Notes: generated from the letters alone by a model not told the origin. A stretch of 64,000 bases of DNA from Bog-473 sp963834405 (GCA_963834405.1 CAWIBX010000001.1:248001-312000); one strand, 5' to 3'. Positions 9,467 to 19,440 are shown, numbered from the stretch's first letter. Made by a program: numbers and translations.

Positions 9467-12400
9467 CGGTCGACGAGCTCCTCGTGCTCCAACAACCCGT
9501 CCCACAGGCGGTGCGCATAGAAGTCGAAGCGCATCGGATCGGGCGCCAGGCCCTCTGTGTCTTCGTCGTCCCGGCACCTCCCCGCGGGGCGCGCACCGCC
9601 TCGAACGAGAGGGTCGAGCCGAGGACCAGGCGATGCTCGGCATCGTCGTCTTCGCGCGGGAAGCTGTACTCGGACTCCCATTCGCGCGCCGCCTCCGTCG
9701 CCGGGTCCTTGTCGCCGGCGCGGGCGGCCACCCACGCGGCCGACGTCTTGCAGTACAGCGGCAACGGCTCCCGCATTCCCCGGTCGAAGAGGTCGACGAG
9801 CGTGCGCAGATGGATCTCGGCGTTGGCGCGGCGGGTCTGTGCATCATCGCCGAGAGGTCCGATCTTCGAGACGGAGATCGTGGGACCCGAGGTCCTGCCG
9901 CGGAACCGGCCGACGGTCAGGGCCTCGAAGGGCCGATCGGGCCAGGTGGCGGTGAGGGCCAACAGCCGCAGCCACGCGATGAGGCGGGGTGCAGCACCGA
10001 GCTTGGAATAGGTCACCGTGTGCACCACGTCGCCACGCAGGGCGGCGACCGTGCCCACTAGGGAACGGCTCGCCACCAGTGGGACGTACACGTCGAGCGA
10101 TGTCGCCTCCAGCGGGCTCCATCCCGCCTGCACCAGGTCGTCGAGCGGATCGGCGATCGTCTGGAGCACAGGATCGGCGAGGTTGCCCGGCGGAAGCTCG
10201 CCGCGAGCGAGCTCGGCCGCCTCACACGCCTCCTCGCTCGCCCCCGCCAGCCGTTCCTGGAGGACGCGGTCGGCGATCTGCCACTGCTCAAGCGCATTGA
10301 GGTCGATGGGGATCGCGTCATCGAAGTCGCGGGTCTTGTCCCGCAACGAGACGTTGAGCCGCTCCCGGAGGAAGGCGCGCACCGGGTGGCGCAAGAAGCG
10401 CTCGAGCTGGTCGAGGCCGAGCGGATTGAGCTCGTGCGGGGGCAGGGGCTGCGCCAGGAACGGAGGCGCGTCACGCCGGACGACCTGGGCGGCGCGGGCG
10501 CCGGCCAGGTGGAGCGCGTCGAAACTCCACGGGCCGTCCGGCACCAGCGCGCCGGGCCGGTAGTTGCGGCTGTCGAACGGCTGCAGCGGATGGGAGATCA
10601 CGATGTCGTCGCGCGCCCGCCCGCTCGGCGTCCGCACCGTGTGATCGACCACGTCGAGGAGCTCACCGACGGGGACCGCCGGTGGACGCGGCAGGTTCGA
10701 GCGCTCGTCGCGTCCCGTGTAGGTCACCACGAGGTGGTCCTGTGCGGCCAGGAGCGCGTCGAGGAGCAGCTGGCGATCCTCGCTGCGCACGTCGCGGTCC
10801 CCCACGCGCGGGTTGGCCGCGGTGAGGTCGTCCCCGTCCCGCTCGATGTGCCGGGGAAAGCCCCCGTCGTCCAGTCCGAGCAGGCAGACGACCCGGTGCG
10901 GGATGGACCGCATCGGCACCAACGTGCACACGGTCAGGTGGCCCGTGCAGAAGTTCGCCCGGGTGGGACGGCCCTTCAAGCGCTCCGACACGATGGAGCG
11001 CACGTCCTCACACGCGAGGCTGACCGGGCTGACGCCGATCTCCGACGTGGCCTGGTCGACCAGCTCGTCCAGCAACGCCTTGAGCTGTGCCCGTTGCCAG
11101 GCGTCGCGTGGCGACGTCGCGGTGAGCGAGTCCGAGATGTCCGCCAGGGTCTCGGCCCACGCGTCCACCGTCCTGTTCATGCTGAGGGCGTCGAGGGCGG
11201 TGCGCAGGCGGTCGAGGAACTCGGACACCCGGCCGGCGAGGTCGATGTCGCCGCTGTCGACGTCGTCCAGCGGAAGCGCGCCATGAAACAGGCGCAGCCG
11301 CTCCTCGGCCATCGCGACGCCCAAGAGGATGCGGTCCAGGCCCGCCTTCCAGGTGTTGGCCTCGACGCCTTCGAGCTGGAAGGCGATCCGGTGCCCCGCG
11401 TCGAAACCCCAGCGCACGCACGCCTCGTTCACCCATTCCTCCAGGCGGGAGAGGTCCTCGTCGGAGAACTGGAACCGCCGGCGGACCGGCTCGCGGCCCG
11501 CCAGGTCCAGCACCTGGGTCACGGTGATGCGCGCGGTCGCCAGCTCGATGACCTCGGCGAGGACGCCCATGACCGGGTTGGTCTGGCGCAACGAACGGTC
11601 CGCCAGGCGGATCTCCAAGCGGCGCGTGGGATCGTCGGACGCCGTACTCAGGTCGTGCGCGCCGAACGTCGCCTGGATCAGCGGCGCGTACGTCTCGATG
11701 TCGGGGCACATCACGATGACGTCGCGCGGCTCCAGGGTCGGATCGTCCTCGAGCAGGTGCAGGATGGCGTCGCGCAACACCTCGACCTGCCGGCCCCGCC
11801 CGTGACACGAGTGCACCCGGATGCTGTCGTCGTCGGGATGGAGGAGCGGCCTGTCGTCGGGGCCGGCGTCGCCGGCGGCGGCCCCACCGGCGACGCCGCT
11901 CGGCGCGCGGTCGGCGCGCACGTCTTCCTGGATACGGCGCAGGAGCGTCACGGCTCCGTCGCCGGCCGGCGGCGGCAGTTCCCCGCCGTGCGGGACGGCG
12001 CCTCCCAGGACGAGTTGCATCTCCCGGGCGTCCCTGCCCCACGAGGCGAGCAGTGGGTTCCTCGGCTCCCCCGCGGTCGGATCCTCACTGCGCGGGACGG
12101 CGCGTGATCCCGGCCCGACCACGCCCTCGAGACGCGTCCAGAGCGCCGGCGACGGGTGCAGCAGGAAGAGATGGACGTCCCGGCCCTTGCCCATGGCCTC
12201 GAGGACGTCGAAGTAGCTCGCCGGCAGACGGGTGAGCCCGAACAACGACAGGCGCCGGGGCTGGTCGAGCAGCGCGGGCTCCGCCCGGAGCCGCCGGCAC
12301 GCGTCCTGCAGGCGCTCGGCGGGACTGGGACGTCCGATGCGCTCGCGGAGGAGGCTCCAGAGTTCGACCTGCCACGAGGCTTCTCCCAGCTCGGCCAGGC

Positions 12401-12884
12401 CTTTGGCCCAGCGCTGCAGCATGTCGGGCCGGTGCACGGCGTAGCGGTCGAAGAGGCCGGCGACGTGGCGGATGCTGGAGAAGCGCTGCTGCGCCTCGTC
12501 GAGGTTGCCCGAATTGCGGATGTGCTGGGCCAGCGGCGCGAGCCAGGGCTCGTCGAAGTGCTCTTCCACCACCTCCAGGAGCGGCCATACGGCGCGCTCC
12601 GGCTGCCAGGGGTCGGCGTCGGGATCGGTGTCGGCGGCCAGGGACAGGGCGCGGCCCACCAGCGTCCCCGGAAAAGGAAAGTCGATGTTGGCGCAGACGC
12701 CGTCCTGCCGGTCCGCGCTGGTGCCCAGGTGCGCGGAGAGCCGTTGGGTCAGCCATCGCTCGATGCCGCGGGTCGGCACCGAGACCACCTCGGGCGTCAT
12801 CGGATCGTCCAGAGGGTCGGAAAGGAGCTCGGCGAGCATGGAGACGAGGACGTCGGTCCGCTCCGAGCGGTGGACGTGGAGCAC
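9463..12884 (-). CDS. recC: exodeoxyribonuclease V gamma subunit (RecC), frame-shifted near its 3' end
   Basis: RecC is the helicase-like, catalytically dead subunit that recognises Chi-type sequences. The protein starts with the family N-terminus LHVHRSERTDVLVSML at GTG 12884; an earlier GTG at 12941 would add 19 unconserved residues. It contains VMCPDIETYAPLIQATFG and LLGLDDGGFPRHIERDGDDL, typical of RecC. The main frame is good down to about 9590 (STLSFEAVRAPRG). The true C-terminus (DPMRFDFYAHRLWDGLLEHE) lies in another frame and stops at 9463, overlapping the recB ATG. One base is therefore missing or extra at about 9570-9600, in a run of C/G doublets. Read unshifted, the frame runs 340 bp into recB as an arginine-rich shadow. 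Confidence 0.9.
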
Positions 12885-12956
12885 CTCCGCACAGTACGTC
12901 GCCGTTGTTCCCGCGCTCCCGGCCGGCGGACCTGCGCCCACCGGTCGGCGCCGGGC

Positions 12957-14396
12957 TCAGGCCGGGGTGCCGGTGTTCGTCCCGCCGTCGGGCAGCGCGA
13001 GGATCGTCGGCTGCGCGCCGTCCGTCTCGTCGGCGGTGGCGTCCTCGGGCCCGAGCACTTGGAGGTGCCGCGGCGCGGTGTCGACGGGCGAGAGCTCGGC
13101 AATCTCCGTCGATTCGGTCCCGACGACGCCGAGGCTGGGGAACTTGCGCGCGCTGACGAGGACACGCGACTCGAGCGAGCCCACCAGGCGGTTGTAGGCC
13201 TCGACGCTCGACGCGAGGCTCTTCTGGAGCGACTGCATGTGGCCGGTCATGGTGCGGAGCCGGTCGTAGAGCTCCGCCCCGAGGCTGCGGACCTCGCGGG
13301 CGTTCTCCGCCAACGTCTCCTGCTGCCAGGAGATCGCGACGGTGCGCAGAAGGGCGAACAGCGTGCTCGGCGTGGCCAGTAGGACGCCCTTGGCCAGCGC
13401 ATGGTCCTGGAGGCCCGAGTCAGACTCGCAGGCCGCCGCGAGCAACGGATCGCCGGGGATGAAGGCGACGACGAAGTGGGGCGACCCCTCGAATTGCTTC
13501 CAGTACTCCTTCTTGGCCAGCTGGTCGATGTGCGTGCGCAGCTGGCGGGCATGCCGTTCCAGCTGCGCGGACCGGGTGGCGTCGTCGTCCGCCTCGATGA
13601 ACCCGAGGAACGCGTCGAGTGGCACCTTGGCGTCCACCACGACCTTCCCGCCACCGGGGAGGTGGACGACCATGTCGGGTCGCACCGTCCCGTCGTCTGT
13701 GGCCGCCGTGACCTGTTCCTCGAAGTCGCAGTGCTCGAGCATGCCGGCGGCCTCGACGGCACGGCGGAGCGTCATCTCACCCCAGCGACCGCGCGTCTGG
13801 GGCGACCGCAGCGCGGTCACCAGGTTGCGCGTCTCCTTCGCCAACTGCTTGTGCCCCTGATGGAGCTGCGTCACCTTCTCGCTGAGGCCTTCGTAGGCAC
13901 CCTTGCGCTCGACCTCCATCTCCTGGAGGTTCCGCTCGTAGCGCGTCAACGCGTCGCTGAGCGGGTCGAGGAGCCGCGCGATGGCCTGCTGCCGTTGGGC
14001 GAGGTCGCCCTGCGCGGCGGTGCGCGCCTCCTTGAAGCGGGCGTCAGCCAGCGAGAGGAACTGCTCATTGTTCTTCGCCAGGGCCTCGGCCGAGAGGCGT
14101 GCGAACTCTCCGGCCAGCCGCGTGCGTTCCTCCTCCGAACGGCCGGCGGCCTCAGCCGCTGACCGGCGCAGGAGCTCGAGCTCGTTGGCCAGCACCGCAC
14201 GAGCGGTCTCCGCCGCGGCCGCGGCCTCCGACACCGCCTTCAGCTGGGCCGATTGTTCGGACGCGACCGTCTGGGCGTCGGCCAGACGGCTCTCCGCCAG
14301 GCGCGCCGCCGAGGCGGTGCGGGCGCTCCGCACCAGGTGGAAGACGACGCCCACCAGCAGCCCGGCGGCCAGTCCCACGACGATCCCGAGGGTCAT
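12957..14396 (-). CDS. rmuC: DNA recombination protein RmuC
   Basis: RmuC-family proteins are membrane-anchored nuclease-like factors that limit inversion between repeats. The ATG at 14396 gives 479 residues: an N-terminal membrane helix (LGIVVGLAAGLLVGVVFHLV), a coiled coil of about 150 residues rich in Ala/Glu/Gln, then the conserved RmuC domain with RSPQTRGRWGEMTLRRAVEA, MLEHCDFEEQV, VVVDAKVPLDAFLGF and SPHFVVAFIPGD. It heads the repair operon: its stop is 72 bp before the recC GTG at 12884. An upstream open frame that extends this gene to 15155 is only the antisense of phoU. Confidence 0.93.
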   Translation of the reverse strand: MTLGIVVGLAAGLLVGVVFHLVRSARTASAARLAESRLADAQTVASEQSAQLKAVSEAAAAAETARAVLANELELLRRSAAEAAGRSEEERTRLAGEFARLSAEALAKNNEQFLSLADARFKEARTAAQGDLAQRQQAIARLLDPLSDALTRYERNLQEMEVERKGAYEGLSEKVTQLHQGHKQLAKETRNLVTALRSPQTRGRWGEMTLRRAVEAAGMLEHCDFEEQVTAATDDGTVRPDMVVHLPGGGKVVVDAKVPLDAFLGFIEADDDATRSAQLERHARQLRTHIDQLAKKEYWKQFEGSPHFVVAFIPGDPLLAAACESDSGLQDHALAKGVLLATPSTLFALLRTVAISWQQETLAENAREVRSLGAELYDRLRTMTGHMQSLQKSLASSVEAYNRLVGSLESRVLVSARKFPSLGVVGTESTEIAELSPVDTAPRHLQVLGPEDATADETDGAQPTILALPDGGTNTGTPA

Positions 14397-14499
14397 CAGG
14401 CCACGGTAACGAAGGGGTGTGACGGTGCCGGGGATGGTGCCTGGAGCCGCCGCGTCGTGGGGGTCGTCAGGCACAGGACGAGCCGATAGCGTGACCTGA

Positions 14500-15264
14500 A
14501 TGGCCTTCCGGCTCGGCAGCAGCGCGAAACGAGAGTGGGTGCGCGAGGAGCACGAGGAGGAAGCGCCGGAGGCTCCGCAAGCTGTGGCGCCCCTCGTCAC
14601 GGAACAGCCGCTGTGGCCGCGCACCCTGCCCGAGCCCCACGAGCTCGACCGGTTTTTCGCACAGGTCTTCGCACTGGTCGGCGAAGGCATCGCCGGCGCC
14701 ACCCACGCGCTGCTCGCCGGCGACCGCGACGCGGCCAAGGAATTGGTGAAGCGGGATGAGGTCATCGACAAGCTGATCGCGCAGATCTCGCACACGGTGC
14801 AGCTGGAGCTCGTGCACGGGGAGACGACCGCCGACGACCGGCGCGAGCTGGTGGCGATCCTGCGCATGCTGCCGGACATGGAGCGCAACGGGGACCTGGC
14901 CGAGCACATCGCGCGGCGAGCGGCCCGGGGGCTCGGGGCCGAGATGTCGGCCCGCAGCCGTGGCCTGGTCGAGCGCATGGGCGAGGTGGCGGCGGCCATC
15001 TGGCGCGAGACGGCCGACGCCTTCGCCGAGCGCTCCGCGGAGGCGGCGTCTTCCATCGACGACCTGGACGACGAGCTCGACGACCTCCACGTGACCCTGA
15101 CGGCGGAGCTGGTGGCCGGCACCATGCCACTGCCTGTGGCGATAGAGCTGGCCATGGTCGCCCGCTTCTACGAGCGCTTCGGCGACCACGCGGTGAACCT
15201 GGCCCGGCGCCTCTCGACGCTCGTCGTCGGCGGGCCCGAGCCGGTCTCGTCCGGGCCGGACTGA
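14500..15264 (+). CDS. phoU: PhoU-like phosphate signalling protein
   Basis: PhoU proteins link the Pst transporter to the PhoR/PhoP-type two-component system. The 254-residue protein has a charged, probably disordered N-terminus (about 1-45), then two three-helix PhoU repeats. The first carries AAKELVKRDEVIDKL and ERNGDLAEHIARRA, the second EMSARSRGLVERM and a closing EIALMVARFYERFGDHAVNLARR type segment, with the E/DxxxD metal-binding pattern in each. It is transcribed alone, divergent from rmuC and convergent with asd. The pst genes lie 32 kb away in the same window, so it is unlinked to the transporter it would regulate. Confidence 0.85.
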   Translation: MAFRLGSSAKREWVREEHEEEAPEAPQAVAPLVTEQPLWPRTLPEPHELDRFFAQVFALVGEGIAGATHALLAGDRDAAKELVKRDEVIDKLIAQISHTVQLELVHGETTADDRRELVAILRMLPDMERNGDLAEHIARRAARGLGAEMSARSRGLVERMGEVAAAIWRETADAFAERSAEAASSIDDLDDELDDLHVTLTAELVAGTMPLPVAIELAMVARFYERFGDHAVNLARRLSTLVVGGPEPVSSGPD

Positions 15265-15315
15265 CAGTTCAGCTGACGGCGGCCCCCGTCTTTTCGGTCG
15301 GACCGCGCGACGTCG

Positions 15316-16353
15316 TCAACGAGTGGCGTCCCGCGCCAACAGTTCCTCCGCGATCTGGACGACGTTCAGCGCGGCGCCCTTGCGCAGGTTGTCGCCCGAG
15401 ACGAAGAAGGCCAGTGCGTTGGGATGACCGTGGGCACGCCGTATACGGCCGACATAGGACACGTCCCGACCGGCGGCCATCAGGGGCGTCGGGATGTCGG
15501 CCAGCGCCACTCCGGGGGCTGAGGCCAGGACTTCGGCGGCGCGCTCGGGGGTGATGGGGCGGGCGAACTCGGCGACGATGGCCGCCGAGTGGCCGGTGAA
15601 GACCGACACACGCACACACGTGGTGGTGACGGCGAGGTCGGGGATCCCCAGGATCTTGCGGGCCTCGTTGCAATACTTCTGCTCCTCGTCCGTCTCGAGC
15701 GAGCCGTCGTCCACGATCTCGAACTGCAGCGGGATCAGGTTGTGGGCGATGGGCACCGGATAGACGGTGTGCGCCGGATAGTCCACAGCAGCGCCGTCAA
15801 GGGTGAGGTCCTGGGCCCGGTCCACCGTCTTGGCCAGCTGCTCGGCGAGCTCCTGGACCGCACTGAGGCCGCCGCCGGAGACGGCCTGGTAAGTCGCCAC
15901 CACGAGCCGGGTCAGGCCGGCCTCGGCGTGCAGCGGCTTGAACACCGGGATGGCCACCATGGTGGTGCAGTTGGGGTTGGCCACGATGCCCTTGGGGATG
16001 TCGCCCAGGGCGTCCGCGTTGGCTTCGGGCACGACGAGCGGGACGTCGGGATCCATGCGCCAGGCCGAGCTGTTGTCGATGACGATGGCGCCGGCAGCGG
16101 CCAGGCGGGGCGAGAGCTCGCGGCTGACGGCCGCCGGGGCCGAGCAGAGGGCGAGGTCGATGCCCCCGAGGTCCGCGGTGGCGACGTCCTCGACGACGAC
16201 CTCGGTGTCGCCCCAGGGGAGGGTGGTCCCGGCGCTGCGGGCGGAGGCGAGGTAGCGCATGTCGTCGACCGGGAAGTTGCGCTCCCAGAGGATGGCGCGC
16301 AGGACGACGCCGACCTGGCCGGTGGCGCCGACGATGGCGATGCGCTTGCCCAT
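15316..16353 (-). CDS. asd: aspartate-semialdehyde dehydrogenase
   Basis: Reduces aspartyl-4-phosphate to the semialdehyde, the branch point to lysine, diaminopimelate, threonine and methionine. The ATG at 16353 gives 345 residues, beginning MGKRIAIVGATGQVG (NADP-binding motif GATGQVG). The catalytic cysteine is in NPNCTT, followed by the substrate-binding YQAVSGGG block and the conserved Arg/His region CVRVSVFTGHSAA. The gene stands alone, with a 30-bp palindrome 67 bp upstream of its start that could be an operator. An in-frame extension to 16482 lies across that palindrome and is not part of the protein. Confidence 0.94.
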   Translation of the reverse strand: MGKRIAIVGATGQVGVVLRAILWERNFPVDDMRYLASARSAGTTLPWGDTEVVVEDVATADLGGIDLALCSAPAAVSRELSPRLAAAGAIVIDNSSAWRMDPDVPLVVPEANADALGDIPKGIVANPNCTTMVAIPVFKPLHAEAGLTRLVVATYQAVSGGGLSAVQELAEQLAKTVDRAQDLTLDGAAVDYPAHTVYPVPIAHNLIPLQFEIVDDGSLETDEEQKYCNEARKILGIPDLAVTTTCVRVSVFTGHSAAIVAEFARPITPERAAEVLASAPGVALADIPTPLMAAGRDVSYVGRIRRAHGHPNALAFFVSGDNLRKGAALNVVQIAEELLARDATR

Positions 16354-16419
16354 TGGGGAATTGTAGGGGGTCGGTTCAGGGGGGTCGGGCGGCGGGCGGG
16401 CGGTTGGGGCCGTGTCGGC

Positions 16420-16449
16420 GGAATGTACGTATATGTATACGTACATTCC
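16420..16449. promoter_or_regulatory. 30-bp near-perfect palindrome upstream of asd
   Basis: Arms of 13 bases (GGAATGTACGTAT and its exact complement ATACGTACATTCC) flank a four-base centre ATGT. The core is AT-rich in an otherwise very GC-rich stretch, which argues for an operator of a dimeric regulator and against a terminator, as no T-run follows either way. It lies in the 309-bp gap between the recR stop and the asd start, 67 bp before the asd ATG. The remaining gap sequence contains nothing else I can name. Confidence 0.7.
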
Positions 16450-16662
16450 ACGTAGAGATGCCTCCCGCGGGAGGATGGGCATACGGGCGGGTGGGCTTCC
16501 CGCTCAGGTGGGTAGGGGGCAGCACGAAGCATCAACGATTTTGCGAATGCTTTTTCAAGAGGACACCCCCAAAGCGAGTTTCGGAGGGGAGGGCCTTGGG
16601 TGGCCCGGTCAGGGTCAGGGTGAACTGGTGAACTGGGCTCCGCCTGAGCCCGTGCGGCTGGC

Positions 16663-17262
16663 TCAGACCTCGAGCGGGCGCCGCCCCTCGAGGGCCCGGC
16701 CGAGCGTCAGCTCGTCGGCGTACTCGAGGTCACCCCCGACGGGCAGGCCGCTGGCCAGCCGGGTGACCGTGACGCCGAGGGGCGTCACCTCCTTGGCCAC
16801 CAGCATGGCCGTGGCCTCGCCCTCGATGGTCGGGTTGGTGCACACGATGGCCTCGCGAATGGTCCCTTCCTTCACCCGGTCGAGGAGCTCGCGCAGCCTG
16901 AGCTGCTCGCGCCCGATCCCGTCGAGCGGGCTCAGCGCGGCGCCGAGGACGTGGTATCGCCCCTTGAAGCCGGTGCGTTCCACGGCGACGATGTCGCGCG
17001 GGTCCTCGACCACGCAGACCACTTCGGGGTCACGGCGGTCGTCACCGCACACGGCGCACAGCGCACCGTCCTCGGCCACGTTGAAGCAGACCTCACAGAG
17101 GGTCGTCTTCTCCTTTACGGTCACGATGGCGTCGGCGAGCCGGTGCGCGTCCTCGCCCGGCACCTTGAGGAGGTGGAACGCGATGCGCTGGGCCGATTTT
17201 GGACCGATGCCCGGGAGGCGGCCGAGCTCGTCGATGAGGGAGCGGAGGGGCCCGGTGTACAT
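16663..17262 (-). CDS. recR: recombination mediator protein RecR
   Basis: RecR loads RecA onto single-stranded gaps with RecF/RecO. 199 residues, the normal length. Features in order are the helix-hairpin-helix region RLPGIGPKSAQRIAFHLL (15-32), the four-cysteine zinc finger CEVC...CAVC (about 56-72), and the Toprim domain starting VCVVEDPRDI with TNPTIEGEATAML. The ATG follows the dnaX stop directly with no spacer (TAG-ATG), so the two are certainly co-translated. In many bacteria ybaB separates dnaX and recR; here it is absent. Confidence 0.95.
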   Translation of the reverse strand: MYTGPLRSLIDELGRLPGIGPKSAQRIAFHLLKVPGEDAHRLADAIVTVKEKTTLCEVCFNVAEDGALCAVCGDDRRDPEVVCVVEDPRDIVAVERTGFKGRYHVLGAALSPLDGIGREQLRLRELLDRVKEGTIREAIVCTNPTIEGEATAMLVAKEVTPLGVTVTRLASGLPVGGDLEYADELTLGRALEGRRPLEV

Positions 17263-19197
17263 CTAGCCCACGACCTCGCTCGTGCCCGGGAACGCCTCCA
17301 TCAGGCGCGCCTGCGCGGCCGAAGCCTCGTCCTCTCCGGACTTGGCGCCACCGGAAAGCTCGGACGGATCGACGTCGTGGAGTTCCTCGGCGTCGGCGCC
17401 GCTGCCGGCATCGTCGCCGGGGTCGTCCCGCCCCGCGCCGACCCGACGCGCCGAAGCGTCACCACGGTCCGCCGTGCCGCGGGTGGGCGGCGGCGCGGCT
17501 TCGTCATCCACCACGAGCACCAGTTTCACCGGCGCTCCAAAGTGGCGCTCGAGCGCGGCCTCAACGATGGGCAGCTGCTCGGCGCACTGGTCGCGGTGTG
17601 CCGCGTGGGGCAGCGCGAAGTGCGCACCCTGCTCGTCCACTGCTACGAAGCGCCCACTGGCGAAGCGCGCCTTGGCGCGGGCGGGGAGCGACTGGAGGAT
17701 GCCGTCGCCCCATGCCTCGGTCAGCGTGTCGCGGTCGATGGCCGGCGGTGCGGGAGGGACCGCGGGCGGATCCGATGGCGGTGGCGGCGCGGCAGTTGCC
17801 GACGCCGCGGGTTCGGGAGCCTCGTTTGCCTTTGCCTCGGCCGCCTTGCCCTCCGTGTCTGCGGCCTGCTGGCGGCGGCGCACCGCGCCGATGGAGGGCC
17901 GGCTGCCAACATCGCCCGGGGTGACGCCCTCGACGCGCGGCTCGGGCTCATCGCCGGCTGGCGGCGTCGGCCGCGCCGCGGCCGGCGGTGCTGCGCCCGC
18001 GCCACCTGCGCCACCCGCGCCTCCCGCCGCACCTTCATTCCCGCCTCCGCTCCCGGCGCGTCCCGACGGCCGCGGGAACGCTGCCCCGCCCGACATCGTC
18101 CGCTCTAGGACACCGACGCGCTCCGCCAGCGCCTCCGCCCCTGAATCCAGATCCGGACGCACCGCCCGCACCACGGCGATCTCGAGCACGACCTGGGTGT
18201 CGGGCGCCTCGCGCATGTCGACGATCGCCTGCCCGAGGATCTCCATGGAACGCACGACCCGCGGCAGCCCGATCGCCTCCGCGAGCGACACGTAGCGCTC
18301 CCGGGACGGGCCCGACGCCGCGCACAGTTCTGGGGCCAGGGCCGCGAGGAAGATCTGGCGCAGGTCGTCAATCAGCTCGGTGGCCAAATGCTGCGGGCCC
18401 CATCCCCCGGCGACCAACGCGTTGAGCGCGACCAGCGTCTGTGCCGCGTCGGCCTCGGCCAGCGCGTCGAGCAGTCCCGCCAGCTCGGGCCGGGCCGCGT
18501 CAGCGGAACCCGACGCCACGACCTGGTCCAGGGCGGACAGCGCGTCACGCGCCGACCCGCGCCCCCGGCGGACGGCCGCCTCGAGCGCATCCTCGCCCAG
18601 GTGCAACCCCGCCTCGTCGTTCACCGACTCCAGGAGGCCGTGCAGGGTGTCCGCGCCGAGCAGCCGGAACTCCAGGTGCTGGGTCCGGCTGCGGATGGTG
18701 GCCGGCACCTTCTGGGGATCGGTGGTGGCGAGGACGAAGACCACGTGGCCGGGCGGCTCCTCGAGCGTCTTGAGCAGGGCGTTGGCCGCCGCCGGCGAGA
18801 GCATGTGGACCTCGTCGACGATGTAGACCTTCCAGCGCCCCGGCGTCCCGAGGCCGGCGTGCGCCACCAGGTCGCGCATGGCGTCGACCCCGTTGTTGGA
18901 GGCCGCATCGAGCTCGTGGACGTTGAGTGAACTGCCCTGGGTGATCTCCCTGCACGAAGAGCAGACGCCGCAGGGCTCGCCGTCGACTGGCGCCTCGCAG
19001 TTGAGCGCCTTAGCCAGGATGCGTGCCGACGACGTCTTGCCCGTACCGCGGGGCCCGCTGAAGAGGTAGGCGTGGGAGACACGGTCGTCTCGTACCGCGC
19101 TGCGCAGTGCGCGGACCACGTGGTCCTGGCCCCGTATCTCGTCGAACCGACCCGGCCGGAAGCGCCGGTAGAGAGAGACGAAAGGGGCATCGGCCAT
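17263..19197 (-). CDS. dnaX: DNA polymerase III subunits gamma and tau
   Basis: Clamp-loader ATPase of the replicative polymerase. The ATG at 19197 gives 644 residues starting MADAPFVSLYRRFRPGRFDE, the conserved N-terminus. Walker A GPRGTGKT is at 48-55, the zinc-binding cysteines are in CEAPVDGEPCGVCSSC, Walker B is VYIVDEVHML, and the sensor region DPQKVPATIRSRTQ is present. After about residue 370 comes a Pro/Ala/Gly-rich linker and then a tau-type C-terminal domain (LTEAWGDGILQSLPARAKARF). The frame extends upstream to 19419 but that stretch holds SRP-RNA-like sequence, not protein. Directly followed by recR. Confidence 0.95.
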   Translation of the reverse strand: MADAPFVSLYRRFRPGRFDEIRGQDHVVRALRSAVRDDRVSHAYLFSGPRGTGKTSSARILAKALNCEAPVDGEPCGVCSSCREITQGSSLNVHELDAASNNGVDAMRDLVAHAGLGTPGRWKVYIVDEVHMLSPAAANALLKTLEEPPGHVVFVLATTDPQKVPATIRSRTQHLEFRLLGADTLHGLLESVNDEAGLHLGEDALEAAVRRGRGSARDALSALDQVVASGSADAARPELAGLLDALAEADAAQTLVALNALVAGGWGPQHLATELIDDLRQIFLAALAPELCAASGPSRERYVSLAEAIGLPRVVRSMEILGQAIVDMREAPDTQVVLEIAVVRAVRPDLDSGAEALAERVGVLERTMSGGAAFPRPSGRAGSGGGNEGAAGGAGGAGGAGAAPPAAARPTPPAGDEPEPRVEGVTPGDVGSRPSIGAVRRRQQAADTEGKAAEAKANEAPEPAASATAAPPPPSDPPAVPPAPPAIDRDTLTEAWGDGILQSLPARAKARFASGRFVAVDEQGAHFALPHAAHRDQCAEQLPIVEAALERHFGAPVKLVLVVDDEAAPPPTRGTADRGDASARRVGAGRDDPGDDAGSGADAEELHDVDPSELSGGAKSGEDEASAAQARLMEAFPGTSEVVG

Positions 19198-19331
19198 GGG
19201 GGCCGAGCCTACCCATGCGCTCGGACACGACAACCGGGCCGGGAACACCCGTGCGACCCCCTGTCCAACTCCCCGGTGTCCCGCTCCGGATGCCCTACCC
19301 ACCCAGGACGCGCCGGCACGAGCATGGCGCC

Positions 19332-19440
19332 CGCCGCCCGATGCGGCGGACAAGTTGGCGGCGGCACTCAGCCCGACCCACTGCGAGCTGCTGCCCCCCG
19401 ACCCTGGACTCTGACCCATTCACGAGCGGCCGTCGCGCAC
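19332..19440 (-). repeat. degenerate second copy of the SRP RNA core
   Basis: On the minus strand this block repeats the core of the SRP RNA found 325 bp upstream. The 22 bases at 19418-19439 are identical to 19741-19762, and the domain IV motif recurs at 19385-19411. Two changes should break it: the GGAA tetraloop is GGGG here (19396-19399), and one C is inserted in the symmetric loop. The outer 5' stem of the intact copy is not repeated. It lies between the intact SRP RNA and dnaX. I read it as a decayed tandem duplicate; a diverged functional variant is possible but less likely. The 216 bp between the copies show nothing I recognise. Confidence 0.6.

Noticed and set aside
9582..9592. Programmed -1 frameshifting in recC
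   Set aside because: No X-XXY-YYZ slippery heptamer or obvious downstream pseudoknot could be found, and six other genes in the window show the same kind of one-base split.
19198..19419. N-terminal extension of DnaX
   Set aside because: The sequence has no DnaX similarity and overlaps the degenerate SRP RNA block; the conserved protein starts at 19197.
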